Shown here: piece by piece, positions 9,505 to 19,071 of the stretch | How positions within the stretch are numbered: the stretch's first letter is position 1 | Layout: every line of letters begins with the position of its first letter | DNA from: Croceitalea rosinachiae | GTDB taxonomy: Bacteria > Bacteroidota > Bacteroidia > Flavobacteriales > Flavobacteriaceae | Length of the DNA: 64,000 bases | Reading direction: 5' to 3' | NCBI RefSeq assembly: GCF_031846445.1 | Contig: NZ_JAVRHR010000005.1 | Span: 5,930 to 69,929 of the forward strand | The notes under the pieces: model-generated | The model's database searches: none | What the model was told of the DNA's origin: nothing | What the model saw: the letters and a program-made list of their open reading frames with translations, nothing else | Position numbers and translations under genes: made by a program

Positions 9505-10348
9505 TGCTTTTGTGAAATTCAACCAAACCTTCAATTGGTCTTTGTCTAATAACACCTAGTATCAAATCGTTTCGTTCAATTACCGTGGTCAATTCTTCCC
9601 GTAAAAAATGTGCTATGCTACCCACAAAACTGATAGGCACTTTTGTTGCAAGCTCAAACTGCATAATATAATTATTTACGAACTGTTGAAAACCCTTATC
9701 AATTACACCACGACAATAAGGATGTTCTTTATTTTCAATTATAAAACGTGCAAAAGTCGCTAGATAAGTATTTGGGTTCGGTTGCTTGTACAAGTGATCC
9801 TTGATAACATCGGCATCCAGCTCATATTCCTTTGCAAATTGAATTCCTAAATCTTGTGGCATTTTATGGAAGTAATAGTCTCGAAGTAATTTTCTGCCAA
9901 AGAAATTACCGCTACCATCATCCATTAGAATATAACCCAATGAGATTACTTTTTGAAAAAGTTGATGTCCATCATAATAACTGCAATTAGACCCTGTTCC
10001 CAAAATGCAGACAATACCTTGATGTCCAATCTTTGTAGTCGAATATATAGCAGCAAAAGTATCTTCTCGTACTTCAGCCTTGGCATTTGGAAAAAAATCT
10101 TTAAAAATTTCTTTCAAAAACTTTTTCATACGGTCAGTTCCGCATCCTGCACCATAGAAATAAAGTTGAGAAACCTGTTCTTTGTTTTTTGAAAGTTCAA
10201 AGTTATTGGCCAATCTGTCTTCGATGACCTCTCGGGTCAAAACTTCAGGACTAAGCCCAAGGGTTTGGGTGACAAAAAGTTGTTCGCCCTCTTCACTTAG
10301 AGCTATCCAATCAGATTTTGTTGCTCCACTATCAACGATTAAAACCAT
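9497..10348 (-). CDS. BadF/BadG/BcrA-type ATPase, N-acetylglucosamine kinase-like
   Basis: 283 residues of the ASKHA fold. The N-terminal phosphate-1 motif is VDSGATKSDWIAL and the phosphate-2 motif is CILGTGSNC, as in eukaryotic-type N-acetylglucosamine kinases; LMDDGSGNFFGRKLL is also typical. In Bacteroidota this family probably phosphorylates amino sugars released during cell-wall recycling, which would agree with the GH3 enzyme in the same window, but the substrate is inferred. The gene follows gapA with a 74-nt gap holding a long inverted repeat. Its 3' end overlaps convergent ridA by 8 nt. Confidence 0.85.
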   Translation of the reverse strand: MVLIVDSGATKSDWIALSEEGEQLFVTQTLGLSPEVLTREVIEDRLANNFELSKNKEQVSQLYFYGAGCGTDRMKKFLKEIFKDFFPNAKAEVREDTFAAIYSTTKIGHQGIVCILGTGSNCSYYDGHQLFQKVISLGYILMDDGSGNFFGRKLLRDYYFHKMPQDLGIQFAKEYELDADVIKDHLYKQPNPNTYLATFARFIIENKEHPYCRGVIDKGFQQFVNNYIMQFELATKVPISFVGSIAHFLREELTTVIERNDLILGVIRQRPIEGLVEFHKSTI

Positions 10349-10363
10349 AACCTTTTAAAATAA

Positions 10364-10405
10364 ATATTCCTGAAAATAAGGAAATTACCAAATTTTCAGG
10401 AATAT
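10364..10405 (-). terminator. 14-bp perfect inverted repeat between gapA and the NagK-like gene
   Basis: Arms 10364-10377 and 10392-10405 are perfectly complementary (14 bp) around a 14-nt loop. Read on the minus strand, the hairpin is followed by a T-rich stretch, so it can end the pfkA-gapA transcript. The stem is AT-rich, so termination strength is uncertain; an operator role is possible. Confidence 0.55.
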
Positions 10406-10422
10406 ATGAATATTATTAATTT

Positions 10423-11424
10423 CTATAGGCTAGCAACGTGACTAGCTAAATCTAACATCTTGTTTGAGAAACCAGCTTCATTGTCATACCAAGAAATCAG
10501 CTTAAAGAATTTAGAATTTAATTCAATTCCAGCACCAGCATCAAAAATACTTGTACGCGGATCTGAAACAAAATCTTGTGAAACTACAGCATCTTCAGTA
10601 TAACCTAAAATACCTTTTAACTCTCCTTCAGAAGCTCCTTTAAATACTTTTTTAATTTCTTCATAAGAAGTCTCTTTTTCTAAACGCACCGTTAAGTCCA
10701 CAACAGAAACATCCGCGGTGGGCACTCTAAAGGCCATACCGGTTAATTTACCTACTAATGAAGGTATTACCTTCGTAACTGCTTTAGCAGCACCAGTCGA
10801 TGCAGGGATAATGTTTAACATCGCACTTCTACCACCTCTATAATCCTTTTTAGAGGGGCCATCAACTGTTAGTTGGGTAGCTGTTGTAGCATGTACCGTG
10901 GTCATCAATCCTTCTTCAATACCGAAATTGTCATTTAGGACCTTAGCTAAAGGAGCCAAACAGTTTGTCGTGCACGAAGCATTAGAAACAATAGTATCAG
11001 TCGCCTTAACTTCATGATGGTTGACACCCATTACAAACATCGGAGCGTCTTTAGATGGGGCAGAAATTACTACTTTCTTAGCACCACCGTCAATATGATA
11101 CTGTGCTGTCTCAAGTGTTGTAAAAATACCTGTGCATTCCGCCACTAAATCAGCTCCTACTTCGTCCCATTTTAGGTTCTTAGGGTCCCTTTCTGCAGTA
11201 ATACGAACGGTTTTTCCATTAACTACTAGGTGACCGTCTTTTACCTCAACGGTTCCGTCAAACTTTCCATGAACAGAATCGTACTTTAACAAATATGCAA
11301 GATGTTCTACATCTAACAAATCGTTTATGGCTACCACCTCAACATTATCTCTCTTGACAGAAGCCCTAAAGACCAAACGTCCAATTCTTCCAAATCCATT
11401 AATACCAATTTTTACCTGTGCCAT
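10423..11424 (-). CDS. gapA: Type I glyceraldehyde-3-phosphate dehydrogenase
   Basis: 333 residues, full length. The Rossmann motif INGFGRIGRL is at the N-terminus, and the catalytic Cys151 lies in SNASCTTNCLAP. The NAD-binding half is followed by the catalytic domain ending in WYDNEAGFSNKM. It oxidises glyceraldehyde-3-phosphate to 1,3-bisphosphoglycerate with NAD in glycolysis. It sits 31 nt behind pfkA in the same direction, so the two glycolytic enzymes are probably cotranscribed. The acidic Asp in AINDLL favours NAD as cofactor. Confidence 0.97.
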   Translation of the reverse strand: MAQVKIGINGFGRIGRLVFRASVKRDNVEVVAINDLLDVEHLAYLLKYDSVHGKFDGTVEVKDGHLVVNGKTVRITAERDPKNLKWDEVGADLVAECTGIFTTLETAQYHIDGGAKKVVISAPSKDAPMFVMGVNHHEVKATDTIVSNASCTTNCLAPLAKVLNDNFGIEEGLMTTVHATTATQLTVDGPSKKDYRGGRSAMLNIIPASTGAAKAVTKVIPSLVGKLTGMAFRVPTADVSVVDLTVRLEKETSYEEIKKVFKGASEGELKGILGYTEDAVVSQDFVSDPRTSIFDAGAGIELNSKFFKLISWYDNEAGFSNKMLDLASHVASL

Positions 11425-11455
11425 TTTATTGCTTTTAAAGTTTACTTTTTTTGTT

Positions 11456-12442
11456 TTAAGTTGTCATTATATCAGATACCCTGATTAGTTCTTCATCAAC
11501 AGGGGTATGTGCTTTTATAGCTTCACTGATAGGAGTCAAGATTAATTTATGATCTCTGATGCCCACCATATAGTTAGTTTTGTCTTCCAGCAAGGCTTCA
11601 ACCGCTTTTACGCCCATTCTACTTGCCAAGACCCTATCAAAACATGTTGGGTTCCCCCCTCTTTGCATATGACCAAGTACTGAAACCCTTACATCATAAA
11701 TTGGCAAATGCTCTTCAACATAATCTTTCAATTGAAATACGTTTTTACCCGTTTTATCTCCTTCGGCAACGATAACAATGCTTGAAGATTTGCCCGACTT
11801 TTTACTCCTTTTTAAAGAATCGAGAAGTCGTTCTAAACCTAAATTTTGTTCCGGAATCAAAATTTCCTCAGCGCCGGCACCAACACCCGCGTTTAAGGCA
11901 ATATGACCAACATCGCGACCCATCACCTCAACAAAAAATAATCGGTTATGCGAACTAGCAGTATCACGTATTTTATCAATTACTTCTACTACTGTATTTA
12001 TGGCCGTGTCAAAACCAATAGTATATGAAGTGCCAAGAATGTCATTATCTATAGTACCTGGTATACCCATCACTGGGAAATTATACTCCTCGTTAAGCTT
12101 TAATGCTCCAGCAAAACTTCCATTACCACCTATAACAACTAGGGCATCAATCCCTTCTTTTGACAACTGTTCATGTGCTTCCTTACGACCTTCCGGTGTT
12201 CGAAACTCTTCGCATCTAGCTGACTTTAAGATAGTTCCTCCTTTATTTATTATATTGTTTACACTTCGAGCGTTCATAGGTTCGAAGTCTCCATCTATCA
12301 TCCCTTGGTAACCACGATATATGGCAATACACTCCAATTTCATAAAGGCACAGGTACGTACAACAGATCTTATAGCAGCATTCATTCCTGGTGAATCACC
12401 ACCTGAAGTTAATACGGCTACTTTACTGATTTTATTGGCCAT
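11456..12442 (-). CDS. pfkA: ATP-dependent 6-phosphofructokinase
   Basis: 328 residues, the usual length for the bacterial ATP-PFK. Motifs seen are GGDSPGMNAAIRSVV (ATP site), VVIGGNGSFAGA, the catalytic GTIDNDI with its Asp, and EVMGRDVGHIAL. The Gly in GGNGS-type segments is usual for ATP-dependent forms. It phosphorylates fructose-6-phosphate, the committed step of glycolysis, in the cytoplasm. gapA follows 31 nt downstream. A promoter-like TAAGTTTG box lies at 12469-12476 on the minus strand, 27 nt before the start codon. Confidence 0.96.
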   Translation of the reverse strand: MANKISKVAVLTSGGDSPGMNAAIRSVVRTCAFMKLECIAIYRGYQGMIDGDFEPMNARSVNNIINKGGTILKSARCEEFRTPEGRKEAHEQLSKEGIDALVVIGGNGSFAGALKLNEEYNFPVMGIPGTIDNDILGTSYTIGFDTAINTVVEVIDKIRDTASSHNRLFFVEVMGRDVGHIALNAGVGAGAEEILIPEQNLGLERLLDSLKRSKKSGKSSSIVIVAEGDKTGKNVFQLKDYVEEHLPIYDVRVSVLGHMQRGGNPTCFDRVLASRMGVKAVEALLEDKTNYMVGIRDHKLILTPISEAIKAHTPVDEELIRVSDIMTT

Positions 12443-12468
12443 TTTTCATTTTGAGAGGTCAAAACTAG

Positions 12469-12476
12469 CAAACTTA
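12469..12476 (-). promoter_or_regulatory. Candidate -7 box of pfkA-gapA promoter
   Basis: TAAGTTTG on the minus strand matches the Bacteroidota TAnnTTTG consensus and lies 27 nt upstream of the pfkA ATG. No clear TTTG element is found 19 nt further upstream, so the assignment is tentative. Confidence 0.4.
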
Positions 12477-12576
12477 TTCCAATAAAAAAATGAGACACTA
12501 ACTAATTTAAAATATCTAATAGACGCAAACGATTTCGTTAAGTTTTTTAAACAAATTTTCACAAGAACCTGTCATT

Positions 12577-15500
12577 TTATTCTTTAAAGGTATTTTTTTT
12601 AGTGTAAAAGCGAATTAAACTATCCTTTCCCATCACGTTTGAATTAAGTTCTGGTTCAACTTCTGGCAATTCTTCTTTCTTTTTTGATTTGAAGATCTTG
12701 TTCATCAGTTCATTAAAATTATTGAAATCTACTTGATATGATAATCCGATGCCCTGGGTGTTATTATTGCCTTGTTCAGCTAAAAATTGCTGTATCTCTC
12801 CTTGTCTATTGAAAAATTTGGCACTCAAAGTACCATCTTCGTTCAACAAGACTTGTATTTCAACATCTCCTGCTATAACTGTCTCCGTTGCACCGCCTAC
12901 TGGTACACCAACTCTGCCATTAACCAAAACACGGTCTGAAATTTGTGTAGATACGGTAACTCCTATTCGATCTTCAGTATTGATTCCCGCGTTTACATCT
13001 TCGTACCCCTGTTCATAAGACAAGCCGAAATTAAACTTACCGTCATTACCGCCCAGTACTTGATTCAAAAGTCCAGATGCGGTTTGAATCAAATTACCTG
13101 TTACCGCTTGTTGATTCAGACCAGTTGTCTGATTATTCACAAAGGTTCCCTGAGCTAGTAAGAAAAAAGCATTGTTACTTTCAATAGTAGGATCCTGTAA
13201 GAGATATTCCAGTTCAGATTTGATTACTGAATTTGTACCCGGAAATTCAATATTAAAATCAATAGTTGGGCTTTCTAATTCTCCATCTAAACGCACCACC
13301 ACCTCTGTAGGTATTCTACGGGCATAATTTGGGTTATCAAGTAATGGCGCAGGATTGGCATTTAGTTTATAAACAGCCTCCAAGTTTAGTTCAGCTTCCA
13401 ATGGATCTCTTTCCCAAAGAATTGTGCCTCCTGGCCTTACAGTGAAAGTTTTATCAATAAGACCAGCTCTTCTAAACCGATATTCACCGGTTACCACAAC
13501 AAATTCACCAAACATATTGAACTTACCATTGGTATTGATTTCAAATAGTAAAAGCCCTTCACCGGTACCTTTAAGTGTACTGCCACTCTCACGATCTACC
13601 ACAATTTCTACCTCGGCATCTGGAGTTACAGCCAAATCAAAAGCAAGTTCTAATCCTTGATAATTGTCTAAAACGCGTTCTCCAACCACAACATTGCTTT
13701 CATCTTTTTCTATGAAATTGATAAATGAATAATCGCCAATACTAGTTACATCACTTAAAGGAATCTTCAATTGTGTGCCTCTTGCAGATGCCCCATCAAA
13801 CTCAATATTTAAGGCGTTGGTCGAACCAAAAATACTGCCCGTTCCGTTTACAAAGCCAGTACCGTAATAGAGTTCATCTTCATCAAAATCAGTATTCAAG
13901 ATTAAAAAACGGTCATTATTGGTACTCAGATTAAGTCCTAAATTCCAATCGCTAAAAGCATTATGAGTAATAGTACCGTCTAATGTTGCTTTGGTATCAA
14001 AAGTGACATCATTCAATACTATATTATCAAAATAAAAAGTTTGGTCAAACAACCGTACTCTAGACAATGGTGCAAAATCATAATCTACATTAAGGTAAGA
14101 TATGCCCAAACCAGCTTCATCCATGGAAAGTGTACCATTAAAATTTGGACTATTAACATCACCTGTTACCCGAACATTTCCACTTAAAAAACCTCTAATA
14201 TTCGAAATAATATCTTCCCCTAAAGGCGCGAATGGTTCTAACTTAAAATCATTTAAAGATGCCAATAAATCTAAAGTAGTTTCTGTTTTAGAGTTATTGA
14301 TTTTACCGCTCACGCTAAATTTTTCTTGCCCATTATCAGTTAGCCAAGAATTTACTCCAAACTCTGATAAATCATTATTACCAAACACAACTACTTCCAT
14401 ATCACCCATATGCAGGTCATTTACTGAAAAATCATTGATGTCCAAACTTGAAGATGGTAGATACTTGCCATCTTTTTGAAGAATATTTAAAAAACCATTC
14501 ACTTGTCCATCTAATTTCAAACTATCAATTGCAGGTGTTATTTTGTTTAGCGAGACAATCTTAAATTGTAATTCTAGGTCTTTATATGTAGAATCCGCCA
14601 ATTGGCCTTTTAAACGAATCTGTTCATCTTTACCATTGTCCATGACGATTTCACGAATCTGAATACTATCTAGAGTTCTGTTAACAATAACCTTATTTTG
14701 TCTATTGCCGGTTTTATTCAATACCCAATTGTTTCCTTTAAAATTGATTTCAGACCTTTTTAAACCAATAACTGATTTGTTATCTTGGTTAAACGTGTGA
14801 TAAAAATTTAGGTTATAACTGTCATTGAACTGACTCCCTCCTTTAAACTCAGTTCTAAAAAACAAAGTATCTTTTAATGTAGTGTTGATTAAATTAAAAT
14901 CTTTTAGGTCGTAATAGACTGTTTTCATGTTATCTACAGCCAAAAATGTATTGAAAAGTGGGTTTTTGTTATCAATTTTGAGTTCGATATTCTCAAACTC
15001 ATTTTTATATGCCTCAATTGCAGGTGATTTAAATGTTAGTTTAAAGTCTCCCTCATCGGCAACTATATTACCCCTAATAAAAGTATCAGGCCCAAAATTG
15101 ACCTCAGGTAGAAATATGCTGATAATCTTATTATATATTTTAAAATTAAATGCTATTTCTTGTCCATTTGAGATTTCAAATGGTTTATAATTTGTATAAA
15201 TACTACCTAAAGAATTTTGAAATAGTTTACCTAACTCAGCAATTCTGAAATTACCTTTCATATATCCCGTTATAATGTCAGGAGATATGATCTGGATATT
15301 TCGCAAAGAGTCATTTTCAAAGGTTGAGGATATCGCAAAATCGTCAAAGTTATAGGTATTGTTTTTATTTTGATAAATGGTGTTTTCAAATTTTACATCA
15401 CCCGTAATATTGTCAAGTGAGTTACCTGCAATATCCATTTTTACGTTCCCCTTAAAAATAGAAATTGTGTCAGAAATAAAATTAAGCCTCTTAAAATCGG

Positions 15501-17031
15501 CATAGTCAACATTAGCGATAAAGTTAAAATCGCTACGTTCTTCACTAAAATCTGCTAAACCTTTAAAATCGAACTTGCAATTTTCATCTGTACTAATCAG
15601 AGAACCATCGAAAAGCTCTTCTTTAATGATTCCAGAAAGTTTTAATCCCTTATAAGTGTAATTATTAAAATCAATGCTATACACTTCACCTATCGCTTCT
15701 GTATTGAGGTATTCGGCAATAAAACCACGACCTTCAACATTAACATCTAATGACGTCTTGCCAAACTTAGGATTATCAATAAATTCCCCTAAGTCAAAAT
15801 CGATCAACGATATAAATCCGCGATATGAAGCATCGTCAATATTATTGATATTGGTCATTTGAAGGTCTGAGTAACTACTACCGATAGCTGTATTCAAATT
15901 TACTTGAACATCGACTGAACTATCAGTTACTTCAGCATCTCCCCTAACTGTAAATTGTCCAAGCTTTTGAAAAGAAGTGGGTATGGATTTTCCTAAAATA
16001 TTGGGCAGCAATCCGCGCAATTGATAATAACTTGAGGTGACATTATCCATTTTTGCCACCATAATAAAAGGCTCTTCTTCTTTAAAAAGGTTTCTAAAAT
16101 TAAAATCGCCACGCACTCCTGTATTATCAGAAAGCAAAATTAGGTCCGTAACCAACAAATCATTTAGCACACCGTCAATAGTACTAGAAAAATTTGCTGT
16201 TTTATCGGTACCAAATTCATTGAAATAAGCATTGATTTCATTGAATGCAACAGTAGATTCTTCAAAGTTTGCTTTAACATTGACCTTATTTAAAAAATCA
16301 GAAAAGTCTTCTCTATTATAATTGAATTGTAGATTACCCTTTAAGATCGACTCTTGCGTATTGATGTACAGAGAATCAAAGCGCATTTGCTGCTTTGTAT
16401 ACTTGAACTCTGTGGTAAGTTTTTCTAGTCGTAAATTTCTCCTACTACGCAACGAAAGATTATTGATACTCATACCAACCTCTGGACCAAGAATTTGAAA
16501 GTCGGTAGCTTTTACTTTTAAATCACGAAAGCGCAGTACATCAGTATTTTCAAGATTCTCATCAATCAAATAAAATTTGCTATCATTAAGGTTTATCTCA
16601 GTAGATGACATAAAAAATGGAGGGGTGCCAGGCGCTCTTGGCTGGCCATCATCTAATTTAGCTACAAACTTATCTAAGTTGGTATCTGTTTCACCTTTAT
16701 AAGTTTTCATTTTAAACAAAAGCTCATCCACATCAATATCACCAAACTCCAATTGACCATTCATCATATTACGAATGCTCAATACTGAGGTCGAAAGCTT
16801 TTTAATGAAGAACAAGGTGTCTTTTTGATAATCTTCTACATAAATATCTTTCACAATTGCACCAAGCGTGAATGGTGAAAACTGGACTCTATCAATGTTG
16901 ATATTGGTTCCAAATTCAGCATTAAGACTGTCTGTAGCTCTTTTCGCAATCTTGGTCTGCACCACAGGAAGTGAAAAAATAATGGAAGATAGCACTAAAA
17001 TGAGAAGAAGCACCAGTACTATTCTAAGCAA
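12577..17031 (-). CDS. tamB: Translocation/assembly module TamB-like protein
   Basis: 1484 residues. One N-terminal membrane helix (about 1-25) is followed by a very long periplasmic, beta-rich AsmA/TamB-like region. The C-terminal about 350 residues (with LDGELESPTIDFNIEFPG) match the DUF490/TamB domain. It probably forms a hydrophobic groove bridging the two membranes for lipid transport or outer-membrane protein assembly. The start is uncertain: TTG at 17029-17031 is the first usual start codon, but the reading frame stays open upstream to 17058 and encodes IKKFRKI, a basic stretch resembling the start of homologues. tsaD lies divergently 69 nt away. Confidence 0.9.
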   Translation of the reverse strand: MLRIVLVLLLILVLSSIIFSLPVVQTKIAKRATDSLNAEFGTNINIDRVQFSPFTLGAIVKDIYVEDYQKDTLFFIKKLSTSVLSIRNMMNGQLEFGDIDVDELLFKMKTYKGETDTNLDKFVAKLDDGQPRAPGTPPFFMSSTEINLNDSKFYLIDENLENTDVLRFRDLKVKATDFQILGPEVGMSINNLSLRSRRNLRLEKLTTEFKYTKQQMRFDSLYINTQESILKGNLQFNYNREDFSDFLNKVNVKANFEESTVAFNEINAYFNEFGTDKTANFSSTIDGVLNDLLVTDLILLSDNTGVRGDFNFRNLFKEEEPFIMVAKMDNVTSSYYQLRGLLPNILGKSIPTSFQKLGQFTVRGDAEVTDSSVDVQVNLNTAIGSSYSDLQMTNINNIDDASYRGFISLIDFDLGEFIDNPKFGKTSLDVNVEGRGFIAEYLNTEAIGEVYSIDFNNYTYKGLKLSGIIKEELFDGSLISTDENCKFDFKGLADFSEERSDFNFIANVDYADFKRLNFISDTISIFKGNVKMDIAGNSLDNITGDVKFENTIYQNKNNTYNFDDFAISSTFENDSLRNIQIISPDIITGYMKGNFRIAELGKLFQNSLGSIYTNYKPFEISNGQEIAFNFKIYNKIISIFLPEVNFGPDTFIRGNIVADEGDFKLTFKSPAIEAYKNEFENIELKIDNKNPLFNTFLAVDNMKTVYYDLKDFNLINTTLKDTLFFRTEFKGGSQFNDSYNLNFYHTFNQDNKSVIGLKRSEINFKGNNWVLNKTGNRQNKVIVNRTLDSIQIREIVMDNGKDEQIRLKGQLADSTYKDLELQFKIVSLNKITPAIDSLKLDGQVNGFLNILQKDGKYLPSSSLDINDFSVNDLHMGDMEVVVFGNNDLSEFGVNSWLTDNGQEKFSVSGKINNSKTETTLDLLASLNDFKLEPFAPLGEDIISNIRGFLSGNVRVTGDVNSPNFNGTLSMDEAGLGISYLNVDYDFAPLSRVRLFDQTFYFDNIVLNDVTFDTKATLDGTITHNAFSDWNLGLNLSTNNDRFLILNTDFDEDELYYGTGFVNGTGSIFGSTNALNIEFDGASARGTQLKIPLSDVTSIGDYSFINFIEKDESNVVVGERVLDNYQGLELAFDLAVTPDAEVEIVVDRESGSTLKGTGEGLLLFEINTNGKFNMFGEFVVVTGEYRFRRAGLIDKTFTVRPGGTILWERDPLEAELNLEAVYKLNANPAPLLDNPNYARRIPTEVVVRLDGELESPTIDFNIEFPGTNSVIKSELEYLLQDPTIESNNAFFLLAQGTFVNNQTTGLNQQAVTGNLIQTASGLLNQVLGGNDGKFNFGLSYEQGYEDVNAGINTEDRIGVTVSTQISDRVLVNGRVGVPVGGATETVIAGDVEIQVLLNEDGTLSAKFFNRQGEIQQFLAEQGNNNTQGIGLSYQVDFNNFNELMNKIFKSKKKEELPEVEPELNSNVMGKDSLIRFYTKKNTFKE

Positions 17032-17046
17032 TATTTTTCTAAATTT

Positions 17047-17074
17047 TTTGATAGCGCTTTACCTTTTATCTTTG
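17047..17074 (+). promoter_or_regulatory. Candidate tsaD promoter (TTTG ... TATCTTTG)
   Basis: TTTG at 17047-17050 and TATCTTTG at 17067-17074 match both Bacteroidota promoter boxes, but the spacer is 16 nt rather than the usual about 19. The -7 box ends 26 nt before the GTG start of tsaD. Confidence 0.45.
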
Positions 17075-17100
17075 TACGATCAACTTCTGTTCCAAAATAG

Positions 17101-18123
17101 GTGAAAAGTCAAGAAAATTTTATTCTAGCCATTGAATCGTCTTGCGATGATACATCTGCCGCTGTACTTTGCAATGACAAAGTGTTAAGCAACGTGGTGG
17201 CAACACAACACATACATGAACAATATGGTGGGGTTGTACCTGAGTTGGCATCAAGGGCACATCAGCAAAATATTGTACCTGTAGTACATCAAGCATTAGC
17301 CAAGGCAAATATCGACAAAAAACACCTATCGGCAATAGCCTTTACTAGAGGCCCAGGGCTCATGGGATCTTTATTGGTCGGTACTTCTTTCGCTAAGTCT
17401 TTAGCGTTAGGGCTTGGTATTCCACTTATAGAAGTGAACCATATGCAGGCTCATATTTTAGCACACTTTATAAAGGATGAAAATCAGACTTCACCATCTT
17501 TCCCATTTTTAGCGATGACCTTAAGTGGCGGACATACTCAAATTGTACAAGTGAATGCTAACTTTGATATGGAAATCTTAGGACAAACATTGGACGATGC
17601 TGTAGGTGAGGCTTTTGACAAGAGTGCCAAACTATTGGGCTTACCCTACCCTGGGGGTCCTTTAATTGATAAATATGCTCAAGAAGGTAATCCAAAAGCG
17701 TTTCCGTTTCCCAAACCAAAGGTTGACGGTTTGAATTTTAGCTTTAGCGGATTAAAAACAAGCATTCTCTATTTTGTTCAAAAGAAAGTACGAGAAAATC
17801 CAAGGTTCATTGAAGAAAACTTGAATGATATTTGTGCTTCAATTCAATTTACCATTTTAGAAATTCTAATGGATAAATTGAAACTAGCTGTAAAACAAAC
17901 AGGGATAAAACAAATTACAATTGGTGGTGGCGTAGCTGCAAATTCTGGAATTCGAGCTAGGTTAAAAGAAGCGGAAAATAGTTTAGGTTGGAAAACATAC
18001 ACTCCTAAATTTGAATATTGTACCGATAATGCGGCTATGATAGGCATTGTTGGATACTTAAAATTTTTAGAAAAAGATTTTGCAGCGCAAAATATTGCAG
18101 CAAAAGCTAGATATACCTTATAG
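17101..18123 (+). CDS. tsaD: tRNA N6-adenosine threonylcarbamoyltransferase TsaD
   Basis: 340 residues. The start is GTG: an in-frame TAG lies immediately upstream, and the family N-terminus ILAIESSCDDTSAAV begins a few residues later. The iron-binding histidines are in EVNHMQAHILAHF, and the nucleotide-binding motifs TLSGGHTQ and FSFSGLKT and the C-terminal GGGVAANS and YCTDNAAM are all present. It transfers the threonylcarbamoyl group to A37 of ANN-decoding tRNAs. The stop is 2 nt from the next start, so it leads a four-gene group (TfoX-N, GNAT, rsmE). Confidence 0.97.
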   Translation: MKSQENFILAIESSCDDTSAAVLCNDKVLSNVVATQHIHEQYGGVVPELASRAHQQNIVPVVHQALAKANIDKKHLSAIAFTRGPGLMGSLLVGTSFAKSLALGLGIPLIEVNHMQAHILAHFIKDENQTSPSFPFLAMTLSGGHTQIVQVNANFDMEILGQTLDDAVGEAFDKSAKLLGLPYPGGPLIDKYAQEGNPKAFPFPKPKVDGLNFSFSGLKTSILYFVQKKVRENPRFIEENLNDICASIQFTILEILMDKLKLAVKQTGIKQITIGGGVAANSGIRARLKEAENSLGWKTYTPKFEYCTDNAAMIGIVGYLKFLEKDFAAQNIAAKARYTL

Positions 18124-18125
18124 CC

Positions 18126-18455
18126 ATGGCATACAATGAAGACCTATCGAATAGAATTAACGTTGCCCTAAACATATTTCCAGATGCATTCACCGAGAAA
18201 AAGATGTTTGGGGGACTTGCTTATTTATACAAAGGAAAAATGACAATTGGTGCAATCAACAATGATTTAATGGTTAGAGTTATTGGCAATAAGATTGATG
18301 ATGAGCTTGCAAAGGAGTTTGTAAGACCTATGGACTTTACCGGTAAACCAATGAAAGAATTTATATTCGTTTCTGAAGAAGGGTATCGAACCGAAGAGCA
18401 ATTGCAATATTGGATTGAACTTGGTTTGGAACATGCAAAATCAAAACTAGCATAA
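18126..18455 (+). CDS. TfoX/Sxy family N-terminal domain protein
   Basis: 109 residues, a stand-alone TfoX N-terminal domain: KKMFGGLAYLYKGKMTIGAI and the central MDFTGKPMKEFIFV are typical. Gammaproteobacterial Sxy has a second, C-terminal helix-hairpin-helix domain that is absent here, so a role in competence control should not be assumed. It follows tsaD by 2 nt and precedes the GNAT gene by 12 nt, so it is probably cotranscribed. The biochemical role is unknown. Confidence 0.85.
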   Translation: MAYNEDLSNRINVALNIFPDAFTEKKMFGGLAYLYKGKMTIGAINNDLMVRVIGNKIDDELAKEFVRPMDFTGKPMKEFIFVSEEGYRTEEQLQYWIELGLEHAKSKLA

Positions 18456-18467
18456 ACTTTTTTATTC

Positions 18468-19064
18468 ATGAAAGATTGGTTCCAAAAAATAGAGCTAGAA
18501 TTAGACGGAATAAAATTAGTTCCATTGGAGAAAGCCCATAAAAATGGTCTCTTAAAGGCGGCTTCAGATGGAGAGTTATGGAACTTGTGGGTTACTTCCG
18601 TTCCTTCTGAAACCACAATTAGTGACTATATAGAAACTGCATTATCCAATAAAAAAAGACAGACTGCCATACCTTTTACCGTCATTGATATAAAAACGAA
18701 CGCCATAATTGGTACGACTAGGTATATGAATGTTGAAGCGGAAAACCGCAGATTAGAAATTGGTTCCACTTGGTATGCTAAATCTTACCAACGAACAGGA
18801 GTTAATACCATTTGTAAGTTTTTATTATTACAATATGCCTTTGAAACGTTAGAAACAGTCGCCGTTGAATTTAGAACCCATTGGTTCAACCATGCTTCTA
18901 GAAATGCCATTACTAGATTGGGTGCCAAACAAGATGGTGTATTGCGTAATCATAGAACCGACCTAGATGGTGCCCTAAGAGATACCGTTGTTTTTTCCAT
19001 AATAAATGCAGAATGGCCAACGGTAAAAAAATCTTTACTTTACGAGATTAACAAATATAATTAG
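18468..19064 (+). CDS. GNAT family N-acetyltransferase (RimJ/RimL type)
   Basis: 198 residues with the acetyltransferase_3 layout: an N-terminal domain beginning LELDGIKLVPLEKAH, a central IIGTTRYMNVEAENRRLEIGSTWY strand pair, an acetyl-CoA loop at SYQRTGVNT, and a C-terminal NHASRNAITRLGAKQDGVLRNH typical of RimJ/RimL-like enzymes. The family acetylates protein or small-molecule amines; the substrate is not evident. It sits between the TfoX-like gene and rsmE in one transcription unit. Confidence 0.9.
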   Translation: MKDWFQKIELELDGIKLVPLEKAHKNGLLKAASDGELWNLWVTSVPSETTISDYIETALSNKKRQTAIPFTVIDIKTNAIIGTTRYMNVEAENRRLEIGSTWYAKSYQRTGVNTICKFLLLQYAFETLETVAVEFRTHWFNHASRNAITRLGAKQDGVLRNHRTDLDGALRDTVVFSIINAEWPTVKKSLLYEINKYN

Positions 19065-19071
19065 CAAAACA

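Noticed and set aside
18126..18455. Competence regulator Sxy/TfoX
   Set aside because: Only the N-terminal domain is present; the C-terminal domain of true Sxy is absent and no competence genes are adjacent.
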